Source: an uncultured Rhodospirillaceae bacterium
GTDB lineage: Bacteria; Pseudomonadota; Alphaproteobacteria; Thalassobaculales; Thalassobaculaceae
Direction: 5' to 3'
NCBI GenBank assembly: GCA_937891725.1
Contig: CALAHL010000500.1
Coordinates: forward strand, 1 to 6,635
DNA: 6,635 nucleotides
How positions within the stretch are numbered: position 1 is the stretch's first letter; every line of letters starts with the position of its first letter. Positions 1 to 5,962 of this stretch are shown here, piece after piece. The position numbers and the translations under genes are program-made. Below the pieces are notes generated by a model. That model did not search any database. It had not been told where the DNA came from and saw nothing but the letters and a program-made list of their open reading frames with translations.

Positions 1-1
1 G

Positions 2-901
2 GAGGAGACCGGCAGCGTGTCCGCAACCGCCGCCCGGTTGGGTATCACACAATCCGCCGCCTCCCATCGTCTGAAGGAGGCGGAACGGCGGATCGGCGCA
101 GCCCTGGTCGTGCGGGCCGACGGACACCTGCTGCTGACGCCGGAGGGCGAACGGCTGCGGATCTTCGCCGACCGGACGCTGGAGGAACTGGTCCGGATTG
201 AGGCGGAGATCGACAGTGCGCGCGCCGGGGGCAAGGTGCTGGTGCGACTCGGCCAGGCGACCTACAGCCGGTATCATTGGCTGCCGGGCTTCCTGGATTT
301 CCTGGAGGCGCGGGACCCGGAGCTGAATTTCGACCTGTCCGGTCGCGCGACCCAACGGCCGCTGGCGTCTTTACTCGAGGGGGTGGTCGACGTCTCGACG
401 ATCTACGGCCGGCCCTCTGCCTCCCAGCGTTTCCGCTGGCACCATCTGGCGACCGACCCGCTGGTCGCGGTCATGGCCCCGGATCACCCGCTTGCGGTCG
501 AGGACTACGTCGACTCCTCGCTGATCGCCCCGCACCGGGTGTTCACCTATCCGTTCGCGACCGAGCCGGGCTTCGAGTGGGAGACCCTGATCGGGCGTCC
601 GGTCGTTCCCTATTCCCGTCTGACCCCGATGCCGTCCCCGGAATCGACCATCGATCTGCTGCGCGCGGGATACGGCGTGGCGCTGTTCAGCCGCTGGGCG
701 ATCGAGCCGGAGATCGCCGACGGCACCCTGGTGGTCCGGCCGGTCGGCCTGTCGCTCGACTGGTGGGCGGTCACCCGCGCCGAGGACGGCGACGACAGCC
801 CGGCGATGCGGTTGGTCCGACTGTTCCTCGACTGGGCCGAGGACCGACGCGGACGCGGCCTGGCGACCCTGGGCTTTGACGATCGCAAACAGGAGGAGTG
901 A
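2..901 (+). CDS. LysR-family transcriptional regulator, MetR-like (5' end outside window)
   Basis: This is a DNA-binding regulator of the LysR type, which normally acts as a tetramer with a small co-inducer. The reading frame is open from base 2 to a TGA at 899-901 (299 residues). The first visible residues (EETGSVSATAARLGITQSAA) already lie inside the N-terminal helix-turn-helix, so the true start is roughly 10-20 residues upstream of the window. The GTG at 17 is internal to the HTH and is not a credible start. Counting from that GTG, the linker helix runs to about residue 70 and the effector-binding domain from about 72 to 270. Segments such as YSRYHWLPGF and ESTIDLLRAGYGVALFSRWA resemble MetR-type regulators (LPxWAV-like pattern), which in Enterobacteria respond to homocysteine. 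The effector here is unknown. LysR targets are often divergent neighbours, which would lie left of the window. The gene converges on recQ with a 4-base gap. Confidence 0.9.
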   Translation, partial: EETGSVSATAARLGITQSAASHRLKEAERRIGAALVVRADGHLLLTPEGERLRIFADRTLEELVRIEAEIDSARAGGKVLVRLGQATYSRYHWLPGFLDFLEARDPELNFDLSGRATQRPLASLLEGVVDVSTIYGRPSASQRFRWHHLATDPLVAVMAPDHPLAVEDYVDSSLIAPHRVFTYPFATEPGFEWETLIGRPVVPYSRLTPMPSPESTIDLLRAGYGVALFSRWAIEPEIADGTLVVRPVGLSLDWWAVTRAEDGDDSPAMRLVRLFLDWAEDRRGRGLATLGFDDRKQEE

Positions 902-905
902 CGAG

Positions 906-2777
906 CTATTCGGCCGCCGCCGCCTGGTCGCACAGGACGGCCAGGAACCGGTCGCCGAACTTCTCGAGCTTGGAGGCACCGACCCCATGGACGGTGCCGA
1001 GGTCCTCGATCGAGGTCGGGTGCCGGGCCGCCATCTCGATCAGGCTGCGGTCGTTGAACACCACATAGGCGGGCACCGAATTCTCCTTGGCGATCCGCAG
1101 CCGCAGCTCCTTCAGGCGCGCCATTAGAGCGGCGTCGGCATCATCGGCATGGGGATGCGGGGTCGACGCACTGCCCGAGGCTCGGGTCTTGCGCAGAACC
1201 GGTTTGCGGATCGTGATCCGTTCCTCCGCCTTCAGCACCAGCCGGCCCCGCTCAGTCGGGCGCAAGGCGCCCCAGCCGTCGAGGTCCAGATCCAGAATGC
1301 CCATCGCCACCAATTGCCGGACGATCGAACGCCAGCCGTCCTTCTTGAATTCTGGCCCGACCCCGAAGGTCGGCAGCACGTCATGGCCGTAGCGCTTGAT
1401 CGTCTCCGTTTCCGCCCCGGTCACGATGTCGACGATGTGCCCGGCTCCGAACCGGCAGCCGGTGCGCAAGATGGCGGACATGATCTTCTGGGCCGGCTCG
1501 GTGCCGTCGATCACCTCGGGCGGCTCCCGGCAGACGTCGCAATTCCCGCAATCGGCCGCACGCGGCTCCCCGAACGCGGCCAACAGCGAGCGGCGCCGGC
1601 ATTCGGTGGTCTCGCACAGCCCCAACAGCGCATTCAGCCGCCGATGGTCGATCCGGCGCTTGTCCGGCTCCGCCCCGCTCTCCTCGATGAAGCGGCGGCG
1701 GGTCCGGATGTCTTCCATGCCGTACAGCATCTGGGCGGTCGCGGCCTCCCCGTCCCGACCGGCCCGGCCGATCTCCTGGTAGTAGGCCTCAAGCGAGCCG
1801 GGCACGTCGGTGTGGAACACGAACCGCACATCCGGTTTGTCGATCCCCATCCCGAACGCGATGGTCGCCACCATGATGATCCCGCTTTCGGTCGCGAACC
1901 GGTCCTGGTTGGCGGCCCGGATCTCCTGGCTCATTCCGGCGTGATAGGGGATGGCAGAGTAGCCCTCGGCGGACAGCGTGCGGGCGGTCTCGTCGACCAT
2001 CTTGCGGGACAGACAGTAGACAATGCCGCTCTGCCCCTTTCGACCGTCCAGGAAGGCCAGGAGCTGTTTCTTGGGCTGGGATTTTTCCATGATCCGCAGC
2101 TCGATATTCGGCCGGTCGAAGCCGAACACGAACACCGCCGCATCCGGACCCAGCAGCCGGTCGACGATCTCGTCCCGCGTGGCCTGATCGGCGGTCGCGG
2201 TGAAGGCGGCGAAGGCGGCGTTCGGAAAGGCTTCCCGCAAACGCGGCAGCCCCAGATATTCCGGCCGGAAGCTGAACCCCCACTGGCTGATGCAATGGGC
2301 CTCGTCCACCACGATCCGGCGGACCGGGGCACGGGCCAGCCCGTCCAGAATACCATCCAGCAGCAGCCGTTCGGGAGAGACATAGAGCAGCCGCAGCTCG
2401 CCTGCGATGGCGGCCCGGAAGGCCGCCGCGTTGATTTCCCGGTCCTGGCCCGAATGCATGGCTGCGGCCGCCACATCCTGCAGCCGCAACCCCTTCACCT
2501 GATCGTCCATCAGCGCGATCAGCGGCGAGACCACGATGGTGAGCGAGCGGTCCTCGACCACGGCCGGCAGCTGATAGCACAGTGACTTACCCGCGCCGGT
2601 CGGCATGACGGCCAACGTGTCCCGACCCGCCAGCACCGCCTCGACCACCTCGGCCTGGCCGGGCCTAAAAGCCGAGAACCCGAACACCCGATGCAGGGCC
2701 TCGGTCGGGCTCTCAGGCGCGGGTGTGGGCGCCAACGGATGTGCGGATTGGGACGAGAGCACGGGCTGAACAGCCAT
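906..2777 (-). CDS. recQ: ATP-dependent DNA helicase RecQ
   Basis: This is a 3'-5' superfamily 2 helicase that unwinds recombination and replication intermediates. All hallmarks are visible, numbered from the upstream GTG at 2816: Q-motif FRPGQ 50-54, motif I TGAGKS 73-78, Ia SPLIALM 97-103, II DEAH 171-174 followed by CISQWG, III FTATAD 205-210, IV GIVYCLSRK 264-272, V ATIAFGMGIDKPDV 317-330, and VI YYQEIGRAGRDG 345-356. The RecQ-Ct zinc ligands are Cys406, 423, 426 and 429, with the same 17-residue first spacing as in E. coli RecQ. A winged-helix region spans about 436-530 and an HRDC domain about 560-628. The length (623-636 aa) is close to E. coli RecQ (609). I chose the ATG at 2777 (Met14) over the GTG at 2816. 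It leaves about 22 residues before the conserved domain and has a GGAA about 11 bases upstream. Neither start has a strong ribosome site. The stop is TAG at 906-908. Confidence 0.96.
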   Translation of the reverse strand: MAVQPVLSSQSAHPLAPTPAPESPTEALHRVFGFSAFRPGQAEVVEAVLAGRDTLAVMPTGAGKSLCYQLPAVVEDRSLTIVVSPLIALMDDQVKGLRLQDVAAAAMHSGQDREINAAAFRAAIAGELRLLYVSPERLLLDGILDGLARAPVRRIVVDEAHCISQWGFSFRPEYLGLPRLREAFPNAAFAAFTATADQATRDEIVDRLLGPDAAVFVFGFDRPNIELRIMEKSQPKKQLLAFLDGRKGQSGIVYCLSRKMVDETARTLSAEGYSAIPYHAGMSQEIRAANQDRFATESGIIMVATIAFGMGIDKPDVRFVFHTDVPGSLEAYYQEIGRAGRDGEAATAQMLYGMEDIRTRRRFIEESGAEPDKRRIDHRRLNALLGLCETTECRRRSLLAAFGEPRAADCGNCDVCREPPEVIDGTEPAQKIMSAILRTGCRFGAGHIVDIVTGAETETIKRYGHDVLPTFGVGPEFKKDGWRSIVRQLVAMGILDLDLDGWGALRPTERGRLVLKAEERITIRKPVLRKTRASGSASTPHPHADDADAALMARLKELRLRIAKENSVPAYVVFNDRSLIEMAARHPTSIEDLGTVHGVGASKLEKFGDRFLAVLCDQAAAAE

Positions 2778-2873
2778 ACGCGGGACGTTTCCGGGTCGGT
2801 GAAGCGAGATGCCCACGCTATCACCCGCCCGCGTTCAAGCCGATGCACTATCGGCCCGGCGCGGAAATCCGGG

Positions 2874-2897
2874 CGCGCGGCCGAGCGTGGCCGCGCG
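2874..2897 (-). terminator. GC-rich hairpin downstream of the FAH-family gene; possible weak terminator or attenuator
   Basis: A perfect 9-bp inverted repeat (CGCGCGGCC / GGCCGCGCG) encloses a 6-base loop. On the minus strand it begins 24 bases after the FAH-family stop codon and lies about 100 bases upstream of recQ. All nine pairs are G-C. Only a short ATTT follows, about five bases beyond the stem, so it lacks a proper U-tract. It may be a weak or Rho-assisted terminator between the two genes, or an mRNA-stabilising end. In such GC-rich sequence, chance is also possible. Confidence 0.4.
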
Positions 2898-2921
2898 ATG
2901 ACATCCCCGAATCGCCGAAGG

Positions 2922-3872
2922 TCAGCTCTTCGCGTGCTTGCCGGTCAGCTGCGGGGTATATGGACCCGGCTTGCCGCTTTCCTTGTGCTGAAGCCGGGTG
3001 ATCCGATCCCAGCCGCGCTTCAGCGGGTCCGAGATCTTGACCACCAAGGTCCCCAAGCCCTCGACACTGTGCTCGATCACATCACCGTCCATGAACGGGT
3101 TCAGCCCCCGGTGGTTGGTGCCGGTGGCGACGATGTCGCCCGGCTCCAGCGCGTGGATCGAACTGAGCCATTCGATGCAGCGTGGGATCTTGTGGGCCAT
3201 GTCGGAGGTGTTGAAATCCTGCATCACGGTGCCGTTCACCGTCAGCCGCACCTGCAGATTATGCGGATCGGCGATCTCGTCGGCGGTCACCAGATAGGGG
3301 CCGATCGGCGCGAAGGTGTCGCGGGACTTCACCTGAAAGAAGGTGTTCCCCGCCGGCGGCAGATCGCGGGCCGAGCCGTCGATGAAATTCATGTAGCCGA
3401 AGACGTAATCCATCGCCTCGGACGCAGGCACATGGCTGGCGTGCTTGCCGATCACGATGGCCATCTCCGCCTCACCTTCGAACACGCCGGCGGGCACGTC
3501 CGGCAGCACCATGGTGTCCTGGGTGCCGATGATGGCACTGGCGGATTTGTGGAAGGCATTGATCAGGGGCGGCTCCTTAAGCGTACCGTCCTCCATGTAG
3601 TTGGTCGCCATGCAGTCGATCTGCCGCGGCAGCGGCACCGGCGGGCGCACCCGCACATCGCCGAGCGCGATCCCCGGACCCGACGCCACGGCCGCCTCGA
3701 TCTTCGGCTTGACGGCGCCGTACTGCGCGATCACGGCGGCGATCAGCCCCCGCGTGTCCAAATGCGGCAGATCCGCGACGGCGGCGGTGATATCCACCAC
3801 CTGGTCGGTGCCCTTGAGGACGCCCAGCCGCCAGTCACCGGCGCTCGAATGGTCGAAATACATAAACTTCAC
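2922..3872 (-). CDS. Fumarylacetoacetate hydrolase (FAH) family protein
   Basis: A 316-residue soluble enzyme of the FAH superfamily, which cleaves or hydrates beta-diketo or 2-oxo acids using a divalent metal. The first ~75 residues form the small N-terminal domain (MKFMYFDHSSAGDWRLGVL). The catalytic domain follows. The expected metal ligands are Glu134 and Glu136 in FEGEAEMAIVIGK and Asp165 in NFIDGSARD. Lys182 lies in the conserved KSRDTFAPIGP segment (181 on). GDIVATGTNHRGLNPF (245-260) replaces the usual GTPxGVG loop, and the family's GD-VIE-x-x-V-x-GLGTL ending follows. The start is a GTG with AGGGGA six bases upstream, which settles it over the ATG at codon 4. The substrate cannot be told from sequence: the family includes fumarylacetoacetase, acylpyruvases, 2-oxo-4-pentenoate hydratases and oxaloacetate decarboxylases. 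No other catabolic gene sits beside it. It is upstream of recQ on the same strand and divergent from the sulfotransferase. Confidence 0.9.
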   Translation of the reverse strand: MKFMYFDHSSAGDWRLGVLKGTDQVVDITAAVADLPHLDTRGLIAAVIAQYGAVKPKIEAAVASGPGIALGDVRVRPPVPLPRQIDCMATNYMEDGTLKEPPLINAFHKSASAIIGTQDTMVLPDVPAGVFEGEAEMAIVIGKHASHVPASEAMDYVFGYMNFIDGSARDLPPAGNTFFQVKSRDTFAPIGPYLVTADEIADPHNLQVRLTVNGTVMQDFNTSDMAHKIPRCIEWLSSIHALEPGDIVATGTNHRGLNPFMDGDVIEHSVEGLGTLVVKISDPLKRGWDRITRLQHKESGKPGPYTPQLTGKHAKS

Positions 3873-3878
3873 GACGTT

Positions 3879-3884
3879 TCCCCT
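3879..3884 (-). promoter_or_regulatory. Shine-Dalgarno site for the FAH-family gene (supports a GTG start)
   Basis: AGGGGA on the minus strand, six bases before the GTG at 3872. The spacing is near ideal and makes GTG the preferred start over the in-frame ATG three codons later. Confidence 0.6.
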
Positions 3885-3921
3885 ATTCGGATGTTGGCCT
3901 CGTCAGCCGGAATGGAGGCCG

Positions 3922-3950
3922 ATCATAGGCGTGCGTCGATCCATCGGAAA
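3922..3950 (-). promoter_or_regulatory. Candidate sigma-70-type promoter for the FAH-family gene
   Basis: On the minus strand, TATGAT at 3927-3922 matches five of six bases of the -10 consensus. A weak -35, TTTCCG at 3950-3945 (three of six), lies 17 bases upstream. The predicted transcript would start near 3915, leaving a leader of about 43 bases before the GTG. I saw no comparable plus-strand promoter in this 174-base divergent spacer (3873-4046) for the sulfotransferase gene. Confidence 0.35.
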
Positions 3951-4046
3951 GATCCTGATCCACCACATGATCTGTGCGGAGCGCGCCGTATTTGAGGCGC
4001 AACTGGCCGCACATCGGAAGAGGACCTCGTCGCGGCAGCGTCCGGT

Positions 4047-4916
4047 ATGGCGTGCGATCACGTTGACGTTCCGGGCGGGCTGGGCTATCCGGGCGGCGTG
4101 CAGAAACAAGCTCCCATTCTCTTCATCGGCGGCCTCGGCGGCTCGGGCACCCGGGCCGTCGCCGGAGCTGTGGCGGGTCTCGGATATTTTCCGGGCGACT
4201 GCCTAAACGACTCCAACGACAACCTGATCTTCACGGAGCTTTTCAAACGGCCCCGATGGCTGCGTCGGGGGGCATCCGATGCGGCGATCATCAGGCGGCT
4301 CCAGATCTTCGAATGGGCCATGCGGCGTGGCGTCAACCTGCCGACGCTTTTGGCCGCGCCCAATCTTTGGCGCTTTCGGTGCCTCCAGCCGAACGGCCTC
4401 GCCGGAAAGCCCGACGCGATCGGCTGGATGACCAAGGAGCCGAACTGCCACATCTTCGCGGATCATATTCTGAAGCGCTGGCCAGATGCGATGTTCCTCC
4501 ATGTGACCCGCCACCCGCTGGACATGGCGTTCAGCGACAACAAGGGTCAGCTCGGCAACTGGGCCTGGATGTTCGACCTTGTCCCCTCCGCCTTTCCAGC
4601 TCCCGAAGCGGCCCAACTGGAATATTGGATACGCACGCAGAAGCGCCTCGACGATCTGATGTCCAGCTATCCCGGCCGCATTCATCCACTGAACTTCGAC
4701 AGGTTCGCCGAGGCACCGGAACGCGAACTGACAGCAATCGTGGATGTCCTGAACCTGGACGTTCCGAAGGAGCGTATCCGAGCAGCCGTGTCGGAGGTTA
4801 TACGGCCTGATACGATCGGCCGGTGGCGCAGCCGGGACCTTTCGATCTTCTCGGCCGAGCAACTGGCGTTCTGTGCCCAGGCCGGTTGGCCGATCGACCA
4901 AAGTGACGGAACGTAG
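4047..4916 (+). CDS. Sulfotransferase family protein
   Basis: A predicted sulfotransferase of up to 289 residues, of the type that moves a sulfuryl group from PAPS to an acceptor. The N-terminal phosphosulfate-binding loop is FIGGLGGSGTRA (26-37). TKEPNCH (129-135) follows. The 3'-phosphate-binding element is HVTRHPLDMAFSDNKGQ (152-168), with Arg155 and Ser163 as the likely contacts. IGRWRSRDL (257-265) matches the C-terminal basic loop seen in many family members. No signal peptide or membrane segment is evident, so it is probably cytosolic. The start is uncertain: the ATG at 4047 has no close ribosome site (a GGAAGAGGA lies 22 bases away), and the first 17 residues look unlike the family. 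The GTG at 4098 (giving MQKQAPILFIGG) would put the P-loop near the N terminus, as is usual. The acceptor is unknown, with no glycan or lipid genes beside it. The gene lies 3 bases before the rsmI-like gene. Confidence 0.85.
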   Translation: MACDHVDVPGGLGYPGGVQKQAPILFIGGLGGSGTRAVAGAVAGLGYFPGDCLNDSNDNLIFTELFKRPRWLRRGASDAAIIRRLQIFEWAMRRGVNLPTLLAAPNLWRFRCLQPNGLAGKPDAIGWMTKEPNCHIFADHILKRWPDAMFLHVTRHPLDMAFSDNKGQLGNWAWMFDLVPSAFPAPEAAQLEYWIRTQKRLDDLMSSYPGRIHPLNFDRFAEAPERELTAIVDVLNLDVPKERIRAAVSEVIRPDTIGRWRSRDLSIFSAEQLAFCAQAGWPIDQSDGT

Positions 4917-4919
4917 GAA

Positions 4920-5675
4920 ATGACGGACCAGGACAACGGGCCCAATCGTACGGACCCCAAACGCATCGACCCGTCAGCCGGATCGGACGGCATTCCCACG
5001 CTTTACCTCGTCGCCACACCGATCGGAAATCTGGAAGACATCACCGCACGCGCCCTCCGAATTTTGGGCGAAGTCGACACCATCGCCTGTGAGGATACCC
5101 GCAAGACCCGTGGATTGCTGACCCATTTCGGCATCACCGGCAAACGCCTGATCGCCTGCCATGACCACAACGAGCGAGCCAGCGCCGGCGGCATCGTCGG
5201 TCTGTTGCAGCGGGGACAGAGCGTCGCGCTGTGCTCGGATGCGGGCATGCCGGTGGTCAATGATCCCGGCTATCGGGTGACCAAGGCGGTTCTGGAAGCG
5301 GGTTACGAGGTCACAGTGGTTCCGGGCCCATCCGCCGTGCTCAGCGCCTTGGTGCTCTCGAACCTGCCGCCGGACAAGTTCGTCTTTCTGGGCTTTGCGC
5401 CGCGCAAGCCCGGACAGCGAAAGAACTGGCTGCTCGCAGCCGGTCACCACCGCTGCACCATGGTGCTGATGGAAGCCCCGCACCGGCTGCCGGACCTTCT
5501 TCGAGATGCGTTTGAGGTTTATGGCGATATTCCCGCCTCGGTGTCGCTCGAAATCACCAAGATGTACGAGCAGACCGCACGCGGACCGCTCTCTGACTTG
5601 ATCGACCGTTTTGTCGAACCACCACGGGGCGAAGTCATGGTTGTGCTGGACGGCAGCGCCCTTCCCAAGCCCTAA
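4920..5675 (+). CDS. rsmI: RsmI-family 16S rRNA (cytidine-1402-2'-O)-methyltransferase, short divergent form
   Basis: RsmI uses S-adenosylmethionine to 2'-O-methylate C1402 in the 16S rRNA decoding centre. This 251-residue protein has the tetrapyrrole-methylase-like fold, with LYLVATPIGNLEDITARAL (28-46), CEDTRKTRGLLTHFGI (57-72), HDHNE (81-85), CSDAGMPVVNDPGY (105-118) and VPGPSAVLSAL (134-144). FLGFAPRKPGQR (156-167), MEAPHRL (184-190), LEITKMYEQTARG (210-222) and RGEVMVVLDG (236-245) follow. Oddities: it ends right after the GE-VMVV strand, about 45 residues earlier than E. coli RsmI (286 aa). The usual SDAGTP reads SDAGMP, and the usual RELTK reads LEITK. A polar tail of about 25 residues precedes the fold. 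The ATG is 3 bases after the sulfotransferase stop, with AGGA overlapping that junction, so translational coupling is likely. It could be a paralogue of the main RsmI rather than the housekeeping copy. Confidence 0.88.
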   Translation: MTDQDNGPNRTDPKRIDPSAGSDGIPTLYLVATPIGNLEDITARALRILGEVDTIACEDTRKTRGLLTHFGITGKRLIACHDHNERASAGGIVGLLQRGQSVALCSDAGMPVVNDPGYRVTKAVLEAGYEVTVVPGPSAVLSALVLSNLPPDKFVFLGFAPRKPGQRKNWLLAAGHHRCTMVLMEAPHRLPDLLRDAFEVYGDIPASVSLEITKMYEQTARGPLSDLIDRFVEPPRGEVMVVLDGSALPKP

Positions 5676-5749
5676 GAACCGAACCCAACGAAACCTGCCA
5701 TATACCCCTTGCAAACCCTCGACTTCGCGGGCTGCCCTACAAATTATTC

Positions 5750-5774
5750 GGAACCATGACGCGTTAATGGTTCC
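5750..5774. repeat. Perfect 8-bp inverted repeat in the rsmI-GST spacer
   Basis: GGAACCAT (5750-5757) and ATGGTTCC (5767-5774) flank a 9-base loop, starting 74 bases after the rsmI stop. No T-run follows on either strand, so it is a poor intrinsic terminator. It may be a transcript-end structure for the upstream pair or a protein-binding dyad. Confidence 0.5.
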
Positions 5775-5826
5775 CTGAGTCGAATTCAGATTGTACCCTC
5801 TGCACGAGGCATGCGGCGCAAGCTCC

Positions 5827-5858
5827 CTTTGTTTTAGTGTAAAGCGCATAAAACAAAG
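5827..5858. promoter_or_regulatory. Perfect 10-bp AT-rich dyad, candidate operator
   Basis: CTTTGTTTTA (5827-5836) and TAAAACAAAG (5849-5858) are exact reverse complements around a 12-base centre. The arm centres are about two helical turns apart (22 bases), which fits a dimeric regulator bound to one DNA face. It lies 104 bases upstream of the GST-fold start codon, in sequence far more A/T-rich than the coding DNA. No regulator can be named. A 10-bp exact match of this composition is unlikely by chance in such a short spacer. Confidence 0.5.
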
Positions 5859-5860
5859 AC

Positions 5861-5872
5861 GGTTGATCAACC
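5861..5872. promoter_or_regulatory. 12-bp perfect palindrome upstream of the GST-fold gene
   Basis: GGTTGATCAACC reads the same on both strands and starts two bases after the 10-bp dyad. Its half GTTGATC is echoed by GATCAATC at 5878-5885, so two partly overlapping dyads are possible. It could be a second operator site or part of a compound site. TTGATC could serve as a -35 box, but no good -10 follows at 16-18 bases. Confidence 0.4.
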
Positions 5873-5916
5873 TTGTGGGATCAATCTGTATGGAGACAGG
5901 TCGAAATGCAGACAAG

Positions 5917-5938
5917 ATGATTGTCTTTTCACAATCAT
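5917..5938 (+). promoter_or_regulatory. Hairpin in the probable leader of the GST-fold gene
   Basis: ATGATTGT (5917-5924) pairs perfectly with ACAATCAT (5931-5938) around a CTTTTC loop, and a G-U pair can extend it by one. The stem ends six bases before the GGAGAGGGA ribosome site. An overlapping alternative, GACAA (5911-5915) with TTGTC (5921-5925), would exclude it. If the region is transcribed, this could affect translation or mRNA stability. It could equally be a DNA-level dyad. Confidence 0.4.
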
Positions 5939-5944
5939 TGCAGC

Positions 5945-5953
5945 GGAGAGGGA
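5945..5953 (+). promoter_or_regulatory. Shine-Dalgarno site for the GST-fold gene
   Basis: The purine run GGAGAGGGA ends nine bases before the ATG at 5963. It fixes the start of the right-hand gene and argues against the overlapping out-of-frame reading frame that spans this point. Confidence 0.6.
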
Positions 5954-5962
5954 CTCAATCCA

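Noticed and set aside
1149..2585. A 478-codon plus-strand open frame opposite recQ
   Set aside because: It lies entirely antisense to the fully recognisable recQ, shows no domain, and is rich in Pro, Arg, Gly and His as expected of a GC-rich shadow frame.
2691..3995. A 434-codon plus-strand open frame opposite the FAH-family gene
   Set aside because: It is antisense to a conserved enzyme gene, extends across the recQ start and the divergent promoter spacer, and has no recognisable motifs.
3903..4109. A 68-codon minus-strand frame in the divergent spacer
   Set aside because: It overlaps the sulfotransferase start and the proposed promoter, and its composition is that of a random frame.
5863..5892. 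TTGATC as the -35 box of a promoter for the GST-fold gene
   Set aside because: The best -10 at suitable spacing (TGTATG) matches only three of six bases, so it is not reported as a promoter.
4974..5915. A 313-codon minus-strand open frame opposite rsmI, reaching into the downstream spacer
   Set aside because: It is antisense to clear RsmI motifs with no domain of its own, and it starts inside the dyad-rich non-coding region.
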